From Burkholderiales bacterium (GTDB taxonomy: Bacteria > Pseudomonadota > Gammaproteobacteria > Burkholderiales > Burkholderiaceae), in NCBI GenBank assembly GCA_947371645.1, contig CANBQJ010000061.1, forward strand, positions 1 to 17,755: a stretch of 17,755 nucleotides of DNA, written 5' to 3'. Below the pieces are notes generated by a model. That model was not told the origin of the DNA and did not search any database. It worked only from the letters and a program-made list of their open reading frames with translations. The position numbers and the translations under genes are program-made. Positions 1 to 8,055 of this stretch are shown one piece after another. The stretch's first letter is position 1, and each line of letters starts with the position of its first letter.

Positions 1-1100
1 GCCGCGCCATGGAAATCGTGCACGGTGACAAGGACCTGGAGCGCTACATGCGCGAAGCGGTGCGCGTCTCCGACAAGTCGCCCGTGCTGCTGGACCGCTT
101 CCTGAATGACGCCGTCGAGGTGGACGTCGACTGCATCAGCGATGGCACCAACGTGATGATCGGCGGCATCATGGAGCACATCGAACAAGCCGGCGTGCAC
201 TCCGGTGACTCGGCCTGTTCGCTGCCGCCCTACACGCTGTCGGCCGTGATCCAGGACGAGCTTCGCCGCCAGACCGCGCTGATGGCCAAGGCCCTCAACG
301 TGATCGGCCTGATGAACGTTCAGTTCGCCATCCAGGGCGACGTGACGCAAGGGCTGGACAAGGCCACCGTCTACGTGCTCGAGGTGAACCCCCGTGCTTC
401 GCGCACCGTGCCCTACGTGTCCAAGGCCACGGGCCAGCCCCTGGCCAAGATCGCGGCACGCTGCATGGCCGGCCAGAAGCTGTCCACGCAGAAGTCACCT
501 GATGGCAAGGCCCCGCGCGAAGTCGTCCCGCCTTACTTCACCGTCAAGGAAGCCGTCTTCCCCTTCAACAAGTTCCCGGGTGTGGACCCTGTCCTCGGCC
601 CTGAAATGCGCTCAACCGGTGAAGTGATGGGCGTGGGCGTCACCTTCGGTGAAGCCATGCTCAAAAGCCAGCTGGGCGCCGGTTCGCGCCTGCCCGAGAA
701 GGGAACCGTGTGCATCTCCGTCAAGGACGGCGACAAGGCCCGTGCCGTGGAAGTGGCCCGTGACCTCGTCAAACTGGGCTTCAGCGTCGTGGCCACCAAG
801 GGCACGGCCGCAGCCATTGCAGCAGCCGGCATCCCGGTGAAGCCGGTGAACAAGGTCAAGGATGGCCGCCCGCACATCTCTGACGCCATCAAGGCCGGCG
901 AGATCCAGCTGGTGTTCACCACGGTGGATGAGACGCGCACGGCGATTGCCGATTCGCGCAGCATCCGCCAGGCGGCACTGGCCAACCGCATCACTTACTA
1001 CACCACCATGGCGGGCTGCGAAGCGGCTGTGGAGGCCATGAAGCACCAGGATGACCTGGTGGTGTACTCGGTGCAGGAGCTGCACGCCAAACTGCACTAA
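1..1100 (+). CDS. carB: Carbamoyl-phosphate synthase large subunit, C-terminal part (5' end outside window)
   Basis: The large subunit of carbamoyl-phosphate synthase makes carbamoyl phosphate from bicarbonate, ammonia (passed on from the CarA glutaminase) and two ATP, feeding pyrimidine and arginine synthesis in the cytoplasm. The frame is open from base 3 and lacks a start, so only about the last 366 residues are present, roughly one third of the usual ~1,070. The first part is the end of the second ATP-grasp unit, with the conserved segments [32 protein letters not shown] and [17 protein letters not shown]. From about base 705 the MGS-like allosteric domain follows ([49 protein letters not shown]), the domain that binds UMP/ornithine-type effectors in this family. 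carA would be expected upstream. A likely terminator follows the stop codon. The ATG at base 9 lies inside the gene and is not its start. Confidence 0.97.
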   Translation, partial: RAMEIVHGDKDLERYMREAVRVSDKSPVLLDRFLNDAVEVDVDCISDGTNVMIGGIMEHIEQAGVHSGDSACSLPPYTLSAVIQDELRRQTALMAKALNVIGLMNVQFAIQGDVTQGLDKATVYVLEVNPRASRTVPYVSKATGQPLAKIAARCMAGQKLSTQKSPDGKAPREVVPPYFTVKEAVFPFNKFPGVDPVLGPEMRSTGEVMGVGVTFGEAMLKSQLGAGSRLPEKGTVCISVKDGDKARAVEVARDLVKLGFSVVATKGTAAAIAAAGIPVKPVNKVKDGRPHISDAIKAGEIQLVFTTVDETRTAIADSRSIRQAALANRITYYTTMAGCEAAVEAMKHQDDLVVYSVQELHAKLH

Positions 1101-1112
1101 ACTGTGCTGACG

Positions 1113-1150
1113 CCCGGGCCGGCTGGTTCAATCCACGCGCCCGGGTTTTT
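1113..1150 (+). terminator. Likely intrinsic terminator after carB
   Basis: A perfect 7-bp G/C stem, CCCGGGC (1113-1119) with GCCCGGG (1139-1145), is followed directly by five T (1146-1150) and a further T-rich stretch. It begins 13 nt after the carB stop. The 19-nt loop is long for a textbook terminator, which lowers confidence. It would separate carB from greA, so greA probably has its own promoter in 1150-1240. I could not identify that promoter. Confidence 0.55.
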
Positions 1151-1239
1151 GATTTTCGACAAGGGCCGCGCCTGGCCAGCACCACACGGTGCCCATCAAC
1201 CAGGCTGCGGCTCGTCTGTTTTACCCACCGCACATTGAC

Positions 1240-1245
1240 GAAGGA
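1240..1245 (+). promoter_or_regulatory. Ribosome binding site deciding the greA start
   Basis: GAAGGA lies 4 nt before the ATG at 1250. It sits between the upstream TTG (1235) and this ATG, so it can serve only the ATG. Confidence 0.6.
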
Positions 1246-1249
1246 CACC

Positions 1250-1726
1250 ATGTCCACCATCCCCATCACGAAACGCGGCGCCGAAAAGCTCAAGGAAGAG
1301 TTGCAGCGCCTCAAGCACGTCGAGCGCCCCGCTGTCGTGCAGGCCATCGCCGAGGCCCGCGCCCAGGGCGACTTGTCCGAGAACGCCGAATACGATGCCG
1401 CCAAGGACAAACAGGGCTTCATCGAAGGCCGCATCCAGGAAATCGAAGGCAAGCTGTCGGCCGCACAGATCATCGACCCTTCGGCCCTGGACGCTGGCGG
1501 GCGCGTGGTCTTTGGCGCCACCATCGAAATGGAAGTCGAATCCACGGGCGACGTGGTGATCTACCAGATCGTGGGCGACGACGAGGCCGACCTCAAGGAA
1601 GGCAAAATTTCGATCGGCTCACCCATTGCCCGCGCCCTGATCGGCAAGGAAGCCGGTGACGTGGCCACGGTGATGGCGCCAGGTGGCGACCGCAATTACG
1701 AAATCATCGAAGTCCGCTACATCTGA
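1250..1726 (+). CDS. greA: Transcription elongation factor GreA
   Basis: GreA enters the secondary channel of RNA polymerase and stimulates cleavage of backtracked transcripts so that elongation can resume. From the ATG at 1250 the protein is 158 residues, the same length as the E. coli protein. The N-terminal coiled coil (about 1-75) carries the family signature GDLSENAEY, which places the two acidic tip residues at D41 and E44 exactly as in E. coli. The C-terminal FKBP-like domain follows ([44 protein letters not shown]). An in-frame TTG at 1235 is also open, but GAAGGA lies between it and the ATG and ATG gives the canonical N-terminus, so I chose 1250. A DUF4149 membrane protein starts 3 nt after the stop, so the two are probably co-transcribed. 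Confidence 0.97.
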   Translation: MSTIPITKRGAEKLKEELQRLKHVERPAVVQAIAEARAQGDLSENAEYDAAKDKQGFIEGRIQEIEGKLSAAQIIDPSALDAGGRVVFGATIEMEVESTGDVVIYQIVGDDEADLKEGKISIGSPIARALIGKEAGDVATVMAPGGDRNYEIIEVRYI

Positions 1727-1729
1727 GCG

Positions 1730-2218
1730 ATGTCGGACGCCACGCCCATCATGCCGACACCCAAGCTGCTGCGTTTGCAAGCCTTCCTGGCTTGTGCATG
1801 GGCTGGTGTCCTGCTGGCCGTCGGTGGCCTGGCTGCGCCCAGCTTGTTTTCGGTGCTGGAGCGCGCTCAGGCCGGCATGGGGGCAGGGCGCATCTTCAGC
1901 AACGAGGCGCGCCTCAGCCTGGCGCTGGCCATGGTCTTGTTCGTGATCGAGCGTCGCCGCGTGCGTGACCTGGCCGAATCGGGTCAGACCACCCAGGTCC
2001 TGACCGGCAACCTGTTGCTGGTGCTGGCGGCCCTGTTCCTGACGGTGTTTGGCGAATTCGTCTTGCACCCACTGATCGAGGCGGCCAAAGCCGGGCAAGC
2101 CACGCGGCTGTCTTTTGGTGCCTTGCACGGCATCTCGGCCGTGCTGTTCTGGGTCAAGGCGGTGGCGGTGATCAGCCTGGGCTGGCGCCTGACGGCGGCG
2201 CAGTCAACCCAGGCCTGA
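1730..2218 (+). CDS. DUF4149 family small integral membrane protein
   Basis: A 162-residue hydrophobic protein with about four predicted membrane segments, near residues 15-38, 60-75, 91-114 and 131-152. The pattern and motifs (AWAGVLLAVGGLAAPSLF near the N-terminus, FGEFVLHPLI in the third segment, LHGISAVLFW before the fourth) fit the DUF4149 family, related to TMEM205-like proteins. The biochemical function is unknown. It starts 3 nt after greA and is probably translated from the same mRNA, an arrangement I believe is common in Burkholderiales. It converges with yhbY, with 8 nt between the two stop codons. The family call rests on recalled motifs, not on a search. Confidence 0.8.
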   Translation: MSDATPIMPTPKLLRLQAFLACAWAGVLLAVGGLAAPSLFSVLERAQAGMGAGRIFSNEARLSLALAMVLFVIERRRVRDLAESGQTTQVLTGNLLLVLAALFLTVFGEFVLHPLIEAAKAGQATRLSFGALHGISAVLFWVKAVAVISLGWRLTAAQSTQA

Positions 2219-2226
2219 GCCTCGTT

Positions 2227-2697
2227 TCAAGCCGGCTTCTTGCTCGGCGTGCGCTTCTTGGCGCGTTTGATGAGGCCACCGGCGGTGACACGCTGGTTGC
2301 CCATCACCTGCACCTTCTTCACTTCAGGGCGGCGCGTGCCGCTCTTGGAGAACTTCAAGATCTTCACCGTGCGCGGGCCCGGCATGCGGTCACCGTCGCG
2401 TTCTTCAACGGCTTCTTTCTCAGGCATCGGGCGCCACAGCACCAGCAACTTGCCGATGTGCTGAATGGGCGCGGCATTGAGTTGGTCGCACAACTGGGCG
2501 AAGATGGCTTCGCGGGCGGCGCGGTCGTCGCCCAGGACGCGCACCTTGATCAGGCCATGGGCCTTGAGGGCAGCGTCCGTTTCTTTGGCGACGTTGGGCG
2601 TCAGGCCATCTCCGCCGATCATGACGACGGGAGAAAGGTGGTGGGCGTCGGCGCGCAAGGCACGACGTTCGGCAGTGTTCAGTTCAATCGCAGGCAT
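2227..2697 (-). CDS. yhbY: YhbY-type CRM-domain RNA-binding protein (ribosome assembly)
   Basis: Members of this family bind pre-50S ribosomal particles through a single CRM (CRS1-YhbY) domain. Residues 1 to about 95 form that domain: an N-terminal helix with [11 protein letters not shown], the GxxG-type loop in [10 protein letters not shown] (about 25-33), [14 protein letters not shown] and [13 protein letters not shown]. The protein has 156 residues whereas E. coli YhbY has about 97. The extra 60 residues form a basic, Lys/Arg-rich tail (for example [16 protein letters not shown] at the end) that is probably disordered and could add RNA contacts. The gene diverges from rlmE with only 17 nt between the start codons, which pairs two 50S maturation factors. 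The start is the ATG at 2697, and AGAGGG directly before it is an imperfect ribosome site. Confidence 0.93.
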   Translation of the reverse strand: MPAIELNTAERRALRADAHHLSPVVMIGGDGLTPNVAKETDAALKAHGLIKVRVLGDDRAAREAIFAQLCDQLNAAPIQHIGKLLVLWRPMPEKEAVEERDGDRMPGPRTVKILKFSKSGTRRPEVKKVQVMGNQRVTAGGLIKRAKKRTPSKKPA

Positions 2698-2714
2698 CCC
2701 TCTATTATCGATCC

Positions 2715-3389
2715 ATGAAAGTCCAAACCAAAAGCAAAAAGCTCAACAAGGCTTGGTTGAATGAGCACATTCACGATCCTTATGTGCGTCTGGCCCAAAA
2801 AGAGGGCTACCGTTCGCGTGCTGCTTACAAGCTCAAAGAGATCGACGAGGCGCTCAAGCTCATCCGTCCAGGCCAACTGGTGGTCGACCTGGGGGCCTCG
2901 CCAGGCGCCTGGAGCCAGTACGTGCGCCGCAAGTTCGCGCCCAAGGACGCCGGCACAGGCGGGGCCGCGGTCGGCGAACTGGACGGCACCATCATCGCGG
3001 TGGACCTGCTGGAATTCGAGGCCATCGAGGGCGTTCAGTTCATCCAGGGCGATTTTCGGGAAGAGGCCGTGTTGGCCCAGTTGCAGGAAGCGGTGGGCGA
3101 TCGCCAGGTCGATGTCGTGATTTCAGACATGGCGCCCAACCTCAGCGGGGTGGATGTGACCGATGCGGCCCGCATCCAGCACCTCATCGAGCTGGCCATC
3201 GACTTTTCGCAACACCACCTCAAGCCTCAAGGGGCGCTGGTGTGTAAAGTTTTCCACGGCAGCGGCTACAGCCAGCTGGTGGAGATGTTCAAGCAGCATT
3301 TCAAGGTGTGCAAACCTGTCAAACCCAAGGCTTCTCGAGACAAATCCTCGGAAACCTTTCTGGTGGGCATTGGCTTGAAGTCGCAGTGA
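2715..3389 (+). CDS. rlmE: 23S rRNA (uridine-2'-O)-methyltransferase RlmE (FtsJ/RrmJ)
   Basis: RlmE methylates the 2'-OH of U2552 (E. coli numbering) in the A-loop of 23S rRNA, using S-adenosylmethionine, late in 50S assembly. The 224 residues carry the whole K-D-K-E-type fold: K39 in [11 protein letters not shown], the SAM-binding motif [13 protein letters not shown] (56-68), D138 in [12 protein letters not shown] and K178 in [10 protein letters not shown], with a final [10 protein letters not shown] strand. Against E. coli (209 residues, catalytic K38/D124/K164), D138 and K178 are shifted by 14 while K39 is shifted by one. This implies a 13-residue insertion, visible as a Gly/Ala-rich loop near residues 75-90. 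In E. coli rlmE is co-transcribed with ftsH. Here 305 nt and a possible heat-shock promoter separate them. Confidence 0.96.
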   Translation: MKVQTKSKKLNKAWLNEHIHDPYVRLAQKEGYRSRAAYKLKEIDEALKLIRPGQLVVDLGASPGAWSQYVRRKFAPKDAGTGGAAVGELDGTIIAVDLLEFEAIEGVQFIQGDFREEAVLAQLQEAVGDRQVDVVISDMAPNLSGVDVTDAARIQHLIELAIDFSQHHLKPQGALVCKVFHGSGYSQLVEMFKQHFKVCKPVKPKASRDKSSETFLVGIGLKSQ

Positions 3390-3540
3390 CGCTGAAATGG
3401 GTGTTTTGGGCGGGGCAAGCAGGGCGGGTCAAGAGCAGAAATCGCGTGTGAGCAAGGTGAAGTGCTGCAAATCCGTGCCTTCATGGCCTGAGATCAGGAA
3501 AACCGGTGTTTCACAGGGGATTGATCCGGGCATCGCCCCC

Positions 3541-3568
3541 CTTGTCTCGTCTAGAATCAGCCCCACAT
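3541..3568 (+). promoter_or_regulatory. Candidate sigma-32 (RpoH) heat-shock promoter for ftsH
   Basis: The -35-like element CTTGTC (3541-3546) is preceded by a run of C (3535-3540). After a 14-nt spacer comes the -10-like CCCCACAT (3561-3568). The known E. coli consensus is CTTGAA, 13-15 nt, CCCCATnT, with a C-rich lead-in as in dnaK P1, so spacing and both elements agree apart from two bases in the -35 box and one in the -10 box. Transcription would start near 3575, leaving a leader of about 120 nt before ftsH. This element is the clearest signal in the 305-nt rlmE-ftsH gap. The rest (3390-3535) holds no gene I can support. Confidence 0.55.
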
Positions 3569-3610
3569 ACCGCGAAGACCGGGTGTGGACGCGCCAGTGA
3601 TGTCGCTGCC

Positions 3611-3629
3611 CGTCTGGTTTTTTGAGACG
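3611..3629 (+). other. Small hairpin in the ftsH leader
   Basis: CGTCT (3611-3615) can pair with AGACG (3625-3629) around the 9-nt T-rich loop GGTTTTTTG. The 5-bp stem is weak and no T-run follows it, so it is not a terminator. It lies in the presumed 5' leader of ftsH. Confidence 0.3.
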
Positions 3630-3643
3630 CCTCTTGGTGGGTG

Positions 3644-3658
3644 GACGCAGCCTGCGTC
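3644..3658. repeat. 15-nt perfect inverted repeat in the ftsH leader
   Basis: GACGCAG (3644-3650) and CTGCGTC (3652-3658) are exact reverse complements around a single C. It could be an operator-type palindrome, or in RNA a 5-bp stem with the 5-nt loop AGCCT. It lies 36 nt before the ftsH start codon, and the protein-coding frame does not explain it. Confidence 0.4.
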
Positions 3659-3683
3659 GGCCATGAGGGGTCCGCATGGGTTG

Positions 3684-3689
3684 AAGGAG
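3684..3689 (+). promoter_or_regulatory. Ribosome binding site deciding the ftsH GTG start
   Basis: AAGGAG lies 5 nt before GTG at 3695. The frame is open back to another GTG at 3641, but that one has no comparable site and would place 18 non-conserved residues before the signal-anchor. Confidence 0.75.
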
Positions 3690-3694
3690 CCGCG

Positions 3695-5599
3695 GTGAAC
3701 AATCAATGGTTCTCGAAGATTGCAGTTTGGCTGGTGGTGGCACTCGTGCTGTTCACCGTGTTCAAACAGTTTGACCGCGCCAGCGGTGGTGGTGCTCAGA
3801 TTGGCTACTCTGATTTCCTTGAAGAAGTCCGTGCCAAACGCATCAAGAGCGTCACCCTGCAAGAGGGCGGCGGCGGCACCGAGATCCTGGCCGTCACCAC
3901 GGACGACAAGCGCATCCGCAGCACGGCCACTTACCTGGACCGTGGCTTGGTTGGCGACCTGATCAACAGCGGCGTCAAGTTCGACGTGAAGCCTCGCGAA
4001 GAGCCCTCGCTCATCATGAGCCTGCTGGTGTCGTGGGGCCCCATGCTGCTGCTGATCGGCGTGTGGGTGTACTTCATGCGCCAGATGCAAGGCGGAGGCA
4101 AGGGCGGGGCGTTCAGCTTCGGCAAGAGCCGCGCCCGCATGCTCGATGAATCCAACAACACCGTCACCTTTGCCGACGTCGCCGGTTGCGACGAGGCCAA
4201 GGAAGAGGTCAAGGAGTTGGTCGACTTCCTGCGTGACCCGCAGAAGTTCCAGAAGCTGGGCGGCCGCATCCCCCGTGGCGTGCTGATGGTCGGCCCTCCG
4301 GGCACGGGCAAGACGCTGCTGGCCAAGTCGATCGCTGGCGAAGCCAAGGTGCCCTTCTTCACCATCTCTGGTTCCGACTTCGTGGAAATGTTCGTGGGCG
4401 TGGGCGCTGCCCGCGTGCGCGACATGTTCGAACAGGCCAAGAAGAACGCGCCTTGCATCATCTTCGTCGACGAAATCGACGCGGTCGGCCGCCACCGCGG
4501 TGCCGGTCTCGGTGGTGGCAACGACGAACGCGAACAGACCTTGAACCAGATGCTCGTCGAGATGGACGGCTTCGAGACCAACCTGGGTGTGATCGTGATC
4601 GCCGCGACCAACCGCCCGGACATCCTCGACCCGGCGCTGCTGCGTCCTGGCCGTTTTGACCGCCAGGTCTACGTGACCCTGCCGGACGTGCGTGGCCGCG
4701 AGCAGATCCTGAACGTGCACATCCGCAAGGTGCCTGTGGGCCAGGACGTGCGTGCCGACATCCTGGCGCGTGGCACCCCTGGCTTCTCGGGCGCTGACCT
4801 CGCCAACCTGGTCAACGAAGCCGCACTCTTTGCCGCACGCCGCAATGGCCGCGTGGTCGAGATGAACGATTTCGAGAAGGCCAAGGACAAGATCATGATG
4901 GGCCCCGAGCGCAAGTCCATGATCATGCCGGAGGAAGAGCGCAGGAACACCGCCTACCACGAGGCTGGTCACGCCCTGGTGGCGCGCATGCTGCCCAAGA
5001 CCGACCCTGTCCACAAGGTCACGATCATCCCGCGCGGCCGTGCGCTGGGCGTGACCATGCAGTTGCCTGAAGGCGACCGCTACAGCCTGGACAAGCTGCG
5101 CATGCTGGACACCATCTCGGTGTTGTTCGGTGGCCGCATCGCCGAAGAAGTCTTCATGCACCAGATGACCACCGGCGCTTCGAACGATTTCGAGCGCGCC
5201 ACGGCCATCGCCCGCGACATGGTCACCCGCTACGGCATGACCGATGAGCTGGGCCCCATGGTCTATGCCGACAACGAAGGCGAAGTCTTCCTGGGTCGCT
5301 CGATCACCAAGACCACCAACATGTCTGAAGAGACCATGGAAAAGGTGGACAAGCAGATCCGCAAGATCATCGACGAGCAGTACGCCACGGCGCGCAAGCT
5401 CATCGAGGACAACCAGGACAAGATGCACGCCATGGCCAAGGCCCTGCTGGAATGGGAAACCATCGACGCCGAGCAGATCAACGACATCATGGAAGGCCGC
5501 GAGCCCCGTCCGCCCAAGGACTGGACCCCGCCGACCAACAAGCCGAACAGCGGCACCAAGCCGCCGGTCAGCACCGATGGCGCACCGGCCGCAGTCTGA
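3695..5599 (+). CDS. ftsH: ATP-dependent zinc metalloprotease FtsH
   Basis: FtsH is a hexameric membrane-anchored AAA+ protease that degrades misfolded membrane proteins and regulators such as sigma-32 and LpxC. From GTG at 3695 it has 634 residues, close to the E. coli length. Membrane segment 1 lies at about 8-25, a periplasmic domain at about 27-105 and membrane segment 2 at about 108-127. The AAA+ domain has Walker A GPPGTGKT at 200-207, Walker B FVDEID with D259/E260, and the SRH region [20 protein letters not shown]. The protease domain has HEAGH at 422-426 and the third zinc ligand near D498 in SNDFERAT. The C-terminus is a Pro/Lys-rich tail ([19 protein letters not shown]). A sigma-32-like promoter lies upstream. 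A hairpin 26 nt past the stop separates it partly from folP. Confidence 0.98.
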   Translation: MNNQWFSKIAVWLVVALVLFTVFKQFDRASGGGAQIGYSDFLEEVRAKRIKSVTLQEGGGGTEILAVTTDDKRIRSTATYLDRGLVGDLINSGVKFDVKPREEPSLIMSLLVSWGPMLLLIGVWVYFMRQMQGGGKGGAFSFGKSRARMLDESNNTVTFADVAGCDEAKEEVKELVDFLRDPQKFQKLGGRIPRGVLMVGPPGTGKTLLAKSIAGEAKVPFFTISGSDFVEMFVGVGAARVRDMFEQAKKNAPCIIFVDEIDAVGRHRGAGLGGGNDEREQTLNQMLVEMDGFETNLGVIVIAATNRPDILDPALLRPGRFDRQVYVTLPDVRGREQILNVHIRKVPVGQDVRADILARGTPGFSGADLANLVNEAALFAARRNGRVVEMNDFEKAKDKIMMGPERKSMIMPEEERRNTAYHEAGHALVARMLPKTDPVHKVTIIPRGRALGVTMQLPEGDRYSLDKLRMLDTISVLFGGRIAEEVFMHQMTTGASNDFERATAIARDMVTRYGMTDELGPMVYADNEGEVFLGRSITKTTNMSEETMEKVDKQIRKIIDEQYATARKLIEDNQDKMHAMAKALLEWETIDAEQINDIMEGREPRPPKDWTPPTNKPNSGTKPPVSTDGAPAAV

Positions 5600-5624
5600 A
5601 CTGCTGAGTTGACGTTCACCATGA

Positions 5625-5644
5625 AACGGGGCTTCGGCCCCGTT
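5625..5644 (+). terminator. cUUCGg hairpin after ftsH (terminator or 3' stabiliser)
   Basis: A perfect 8-bp stem, AACGGGGC (5625-5632) and GCCCCGTT (5637-5644), closes a TTCG tetraloop, giving the very stable C(UUCG)G motif in RNA. Only a weak, interrupted T stretch (GTTGTCGTT) follows, so termination may be partial, letting some ftsH mRNA read into folP while protecting the ftsH 3' end. Confidence 0.6.
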
Positions 5645-5673
5645 GTCGTTGGCGGCGCCCGCTCCACTTACCT

Positions 5674-5678
5674 AGGTG
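5674..5678 (+). promoter_or_regulatory. Ribosome binding site deciding the folP TTG start
   Basis: AGGTG lies 5 nt before TTG at 5684. The alternative in-frame starts (TTG 5609, ATG 5621) lie before or within the hairpin that follows ftsH. Confidence 0.5.
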
Positions 5679-5683
5679 TCCCT

Positions 5684-6541
5684 TTGATCTGGCAAACCAC
5701 CCGTTTCGCCCTCCGCCTCGACCGTCCACTGGTCATGGGCATCGTCAACGTCACGCCGGACTCATTCTCGGATGGCGGTCAGCATGCCGGGCCCGCGCAG
5801 GCCCTGGCCCACGCGCAGCAACTCATCCGTGACGGGGCGGACATCCTGGACATCGGTGGCGAATCCAGCCGGCCTGGCGCGCCGGTTCTGGATGCCAACG
5901 ACGAATGGGCGCGCATCGCACCTGTGCTGCGGGAAGCGGTGAGCTGGCAAGTGCCCATCTCCGTGGACACCTGCAAGAGCGACGTCATGCAGCGCGCCCT
6001 GGACCTGGGCGCCGACATCGTCAACGACATCCACGCCCTGGAAGCACCCGGCGCCATGGACGTCGTGGCCCAACACGGCCAGTGCGGCATCTGCCTGATG
6101 CACATGGTCGGGATCCCCCAGACCATGCAGACCCAAGCGCAGTATGCGGACGTGGTGGTTGCGGTGGCGGCCTACCTGCAAGGCAGGCTGCGACTGGCCC
6201 TGAGCGCTGGCATCTCGCCCGAGCGCCTTTGCCTGGACCCTGGCATTGGTTTTGGCAAGACACCCGAGCACAACCTGGCGCTGCTGCGGCATCAAGCCGA
6301 TCTCCTGAACCTGGGACGCCCACTGTTGGTGGGCTGGTCGCGCAAATCCACCCTGGGGCATTTGACAGGTCGCCCGGTGACGCATCGCCTGGCCGCCAGC
6401 CTGGCGGCAGCGCTGGCCAGTGTGGCCAATGGGGCGAGCATCCTGCGCGTGCACGACGTGGCAGAGACCGTGGACGCGCTCAAGGTGTGGCATGCGGCCG
6501 GCAAGAGTGGACAAGAGCCACCCCCTATATTGGGTAATTGA
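5684..6541 (+). CDS. folP: Dihydropteroate synthase
   Basis: FolP joins p-aminobenzoate to 6-hydroxymethyl-7,8-dihydropterin diphosphate to form dihydropteroate in folate synthesis, and is the target of sulfonamides. All family motifs are present: MGIVNVTPDSFSDGG, DGADILDIGGESSRPGA, SVDTCKSDVMQRAL, IVNDIHAL, LDPGIGFGKTPEHN, GWSRKSTLG and a final RVHDVAETVDALKVW. From the TTG at 5684 the protein is 285 residues (E. coli 282) and begins MIWQTTRF. The frame is open upstream to 5609, but that stretch includes the perfect hairpin behind ftsH and would add 25 non-conserved residues, so TTG is preferred. It lies 84 nt after ftsH and 100 nt before glmM, the ftsH-folP-glmM order known from E. coli. 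Confidence 0.95.
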   Translation: MIWQTTRFALRLDRPLVMGIVNVTPDSFSDGGQHAGPAQALAHAQQLIRDGADILDIGGESSRPGAPVLDANDEWARIAPVLREAVSWQVPISVDTCKSDVMQRALDLGADIVNDIHALEAPGAMDVVAQHGQCGICLMHMVGIPQTMQTQAQYADVVVAVAAYLQGRLRLALSAGISPERLCLDPGIGFGKTPEHNLALLRHQADLLNLGRPLLVGWSRKSTLGHLTGRPVTHRLAASLAAALASVANGASILRVHDVAETVDALKVWHAAGKSGQEPPPILGN

Positions 6542-6543
6542 GG

Positions 6544-6572
6544 GATTCCACTGTGTAAGCAGTGACAGAATC
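6544..6572 (+). other. Bulged hairpin between folP and glmM
   Basis: GATTCCACTG (6544-6553) pairs with CAGTG (6560-6564) and GAATC (6568-6572), giving a 10-bp stem with a 3-nt bulge (ACA) and the loop TGTAAG. It starts just after the folP stop and has no T-run. It may be a weak 3' processing or stability element. The rest of the 100-nt gap shows nothing I can name. Confidence 0.3.
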
Positions 6573-6641
6573 TCATGCAGTTGATCGCTGCCGGGCAAAC
6601 CGGCTGACACCTTCGCATCTCTCAAAAAAGCAGGCGCCCAC

Positions 6642-7979
6642 ATGGCACGTCAATATTTCGGCACCGATGGCATCCGTGGCACCGTCGGGCAGGCACCCAT
6701 CACCCCAGATTTCATGCTGCGCCTGGGCCATGCGGTGGGGCAGGTCTTGCGCCGCACCGATGCCCGCCCCAGCGTGCTGATCGGCAAGGACACCCGCATC
6801 TCTGGCTACATGCTCGAGTCGGCGCTGGAAGCAGGCTTTGCCTCGGCTGGCGTGGATGTTTGGCTCACCGGCCCTTTGCCCACACCTGGCGTGGCCTACC
6901 TCACGCGCGCACTTCGCCAGAACCTGGGCGTGGTCATCAGCGCCTCACACAACCCGTTTGGCGACAACGGGATCAAGTTCTTCTCTGCGCGTGGCGAAAA
7001 GCTGCCTGACGACTGGGAGGCCGACGTGGAGGCCGCTTTGACGGACGAGCCACAATGGGCGGACTCGCACAGCCTGGGCAAGGCGCGCCGCCTGGAAGAT
7101 GCGCGCGGGCGCTATGTTGAATTTTGCAAGGCCACGTTTTCATCCAACCTGTCGCTCAAGGGCTTGAAGCTGGTGGTGGACGCTGCCAATGGCGCGGGCT
7201 ACCAGGTGGCGCCCAACGTCTTCCATGAACTGGGCGCAGACGTGGTGGTGATCGGTGGCACGCCCGACGGCCTCAACATCAACAAAGGGGTGGGCGCGAC
7301 CCACCCTGAAGCGCTGGTGCAGGCCGTGGCCACCAACCAGGCAGACTATGGCATCGCTCTGGACGGGGACGCCGACCGCCTGCTCATCGTGGACCGCCAT
7401 GGCCGCATCTACAACGGCGACGAGCTGCTCTATGTGATGGTGGCCGACCGCATCGCGCAGGGCGAGGCCGTTCCCGGCGCTGTGGGCACCTTGATGACCA
7501 ACATGGCCATCGAGCTGGCGCTGCAAAGCCGAGGAGTGGACTTCGTGCGGGCCAAGGTGGGTGACCGCTACGTGCTGGAAGAGCTGGTCTGCCGCGGCTG
7601 GCAGCTGGGCGGCGAAGGGTCGGGCCACCTGATCGCGCTGGACCGTCACACCACGGGTGACGGCATCGTCAGTGCCTTGCAGGTGCTCCAGGCTGTGGTG
7701 CGGCAAGGCACCAGCCTGGCGGACTGGCTGGGGGGGGTGCGCCTGTTCCCTCAGAAACTCATCAATGTTCGCCTCAAGCCTGGGCAGGACTGGTCCAGCA
7801 GCAGCAAGCTGGCTCAGGCGCAGACCGATGTGCTGGCACGCCTGGCTGGCAAGGGCAGGGTGCTGATCCGGCCCTCTGGCACCGAACCCCTGTTGCGACT
7901 CATGGTCGAGGCGGAAGACAGCGCGATGGCCGAGCAGTGCGCGCAGCAACTGGCGGATGCGGTCATGGCGTCTGCCTGA
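6642..7979 (+). CDS. glmM: Phosphoglucosamine mutase
   Basis: GlmM converts glucosamine-6-phosphate to glucosamine-1-phosphate on the path to UDP-GlcNAc, and so to peptidoglycan and lipopolysaccharide. The 445-residue protein matches the E. coli enzyme in length and layout. FGTDGIRG lies at the N-terminus, with the phosphorylated serine S102 in [16 protein letters not shown], the metal-binding DGDADR at 241-246 (D241, D243, D245), the sugar-binding EGSGHLI segment, and the phosphate-binding [14 protein letters not shown] near the C-terminus. The start is the ATG at 6642, which gives the standard N-terminus [13 protein letters not shown], but the ribosome site is weak (GCAGG at 6630-6634). The gene ends at a strong terminator and converges on the FAS1 lipoprotein gene. 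Confidence 0.97.
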   Translation: MARQYFGTDGIRGTVGQAPITPDFMLRLGHAVGQVLRRTDARPSVLIGKDTRISGYMLESALEAGFASAGVDVWLTGPLPTPGVAYLTRALRQNLGVVISASHNPFGDNGIKFFSARGEKLPDDWEADVEAALTDEPQWADSHSLGKARRLEDARGRYVEFCKATFSSNLSLKGLKLVVDAANGAGYQVAPNVFHELGADVVVIGGTPDGLNINKGVGATHPEALVQAVATNQADYGIALDGDADRLLIVDRHGRIYNGDELLYVMVADRIAQGEAVPGAVGTLMTNMAIELALQSRGVDFVRAKVGDRYVLEELVCRGWQLGGEGSGHLIALDRHTTGDGIVSALQVLQAVVRQGTSLADWLGGVRLFPQKLINVRLKPGQDWSSSSKLAQAQTDVLARLAGKGRVLIRPSGTEPLLRLMVEAEDSAMAEQCAQQLADAVMASA

Positions 7980-8005
7980 GCGCGGCCGCTCTCGCCACCA
8001 AGTCG

Positions 8006-8032
8006 AAGGGCCTGCAACATGCAGGCCCTTTT
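8006..8032 (+). terminator. Intrinsic terminator after glmM, possibly shared with the convergent FAS1 gene
   Basis: A perfect 10-bp stem, AAGGGCCTGC (8006-8015) and GCAGGCCCTT (8021-8030), closes a 5-nt AACAT loop and ends in TTTT (8029-8032) on the plus strand. It lies 26 nt past the glmM stop. On the minus strand the same hairpin lies 25 nt past the FAS1 stop but is followed only by TTCGACTT, so it is weaker in that direction. Confidence 0.8.
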
Positions 8033-8055
8033 CATGGGAAGTCAGCCCGTCACGC

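Noticed and set aside
2678..2708. sigma-70 promoter for rlmE with -10 TATTAT (2703-2708)
   Set aside because: The -10 is reasonable but it lies only 6 nt before the start codon and no -35 at 16-18 nt is convincing, so I do not list it.
2698..2735. Minus-strand promoter for yhbY (TTGGTT, 16 nt, GATAAT)
   Set aside because: The spacing is plausible, but transcription would start at or inside the start codon, which would need leaderless translation. The evidence is too thin.
3487..3498. Imperfect palindrome CCTGAGATCAGG upstream of the ftsH promoter
   Set aside because: The two 5-nt arms around a 2-nt centre are short enough to arise by chance, and no known operator matches.
3397..3600. 67-codon open frame in the rlmE-ftsH gap
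   Set aside because: No ribosome site and no recognisable protein features. It also overlaps the candidate heat-shock promoter.
3557..5428. 623-codon open frame on the minus strand across ftsH
   Set aside because: It is a shadow of ftsH, caused by the high G/C at third codon positions. Its translation is rich in His, Asp, Val and Ala without any domain, while the plus-strand frame has every FtsH motif.
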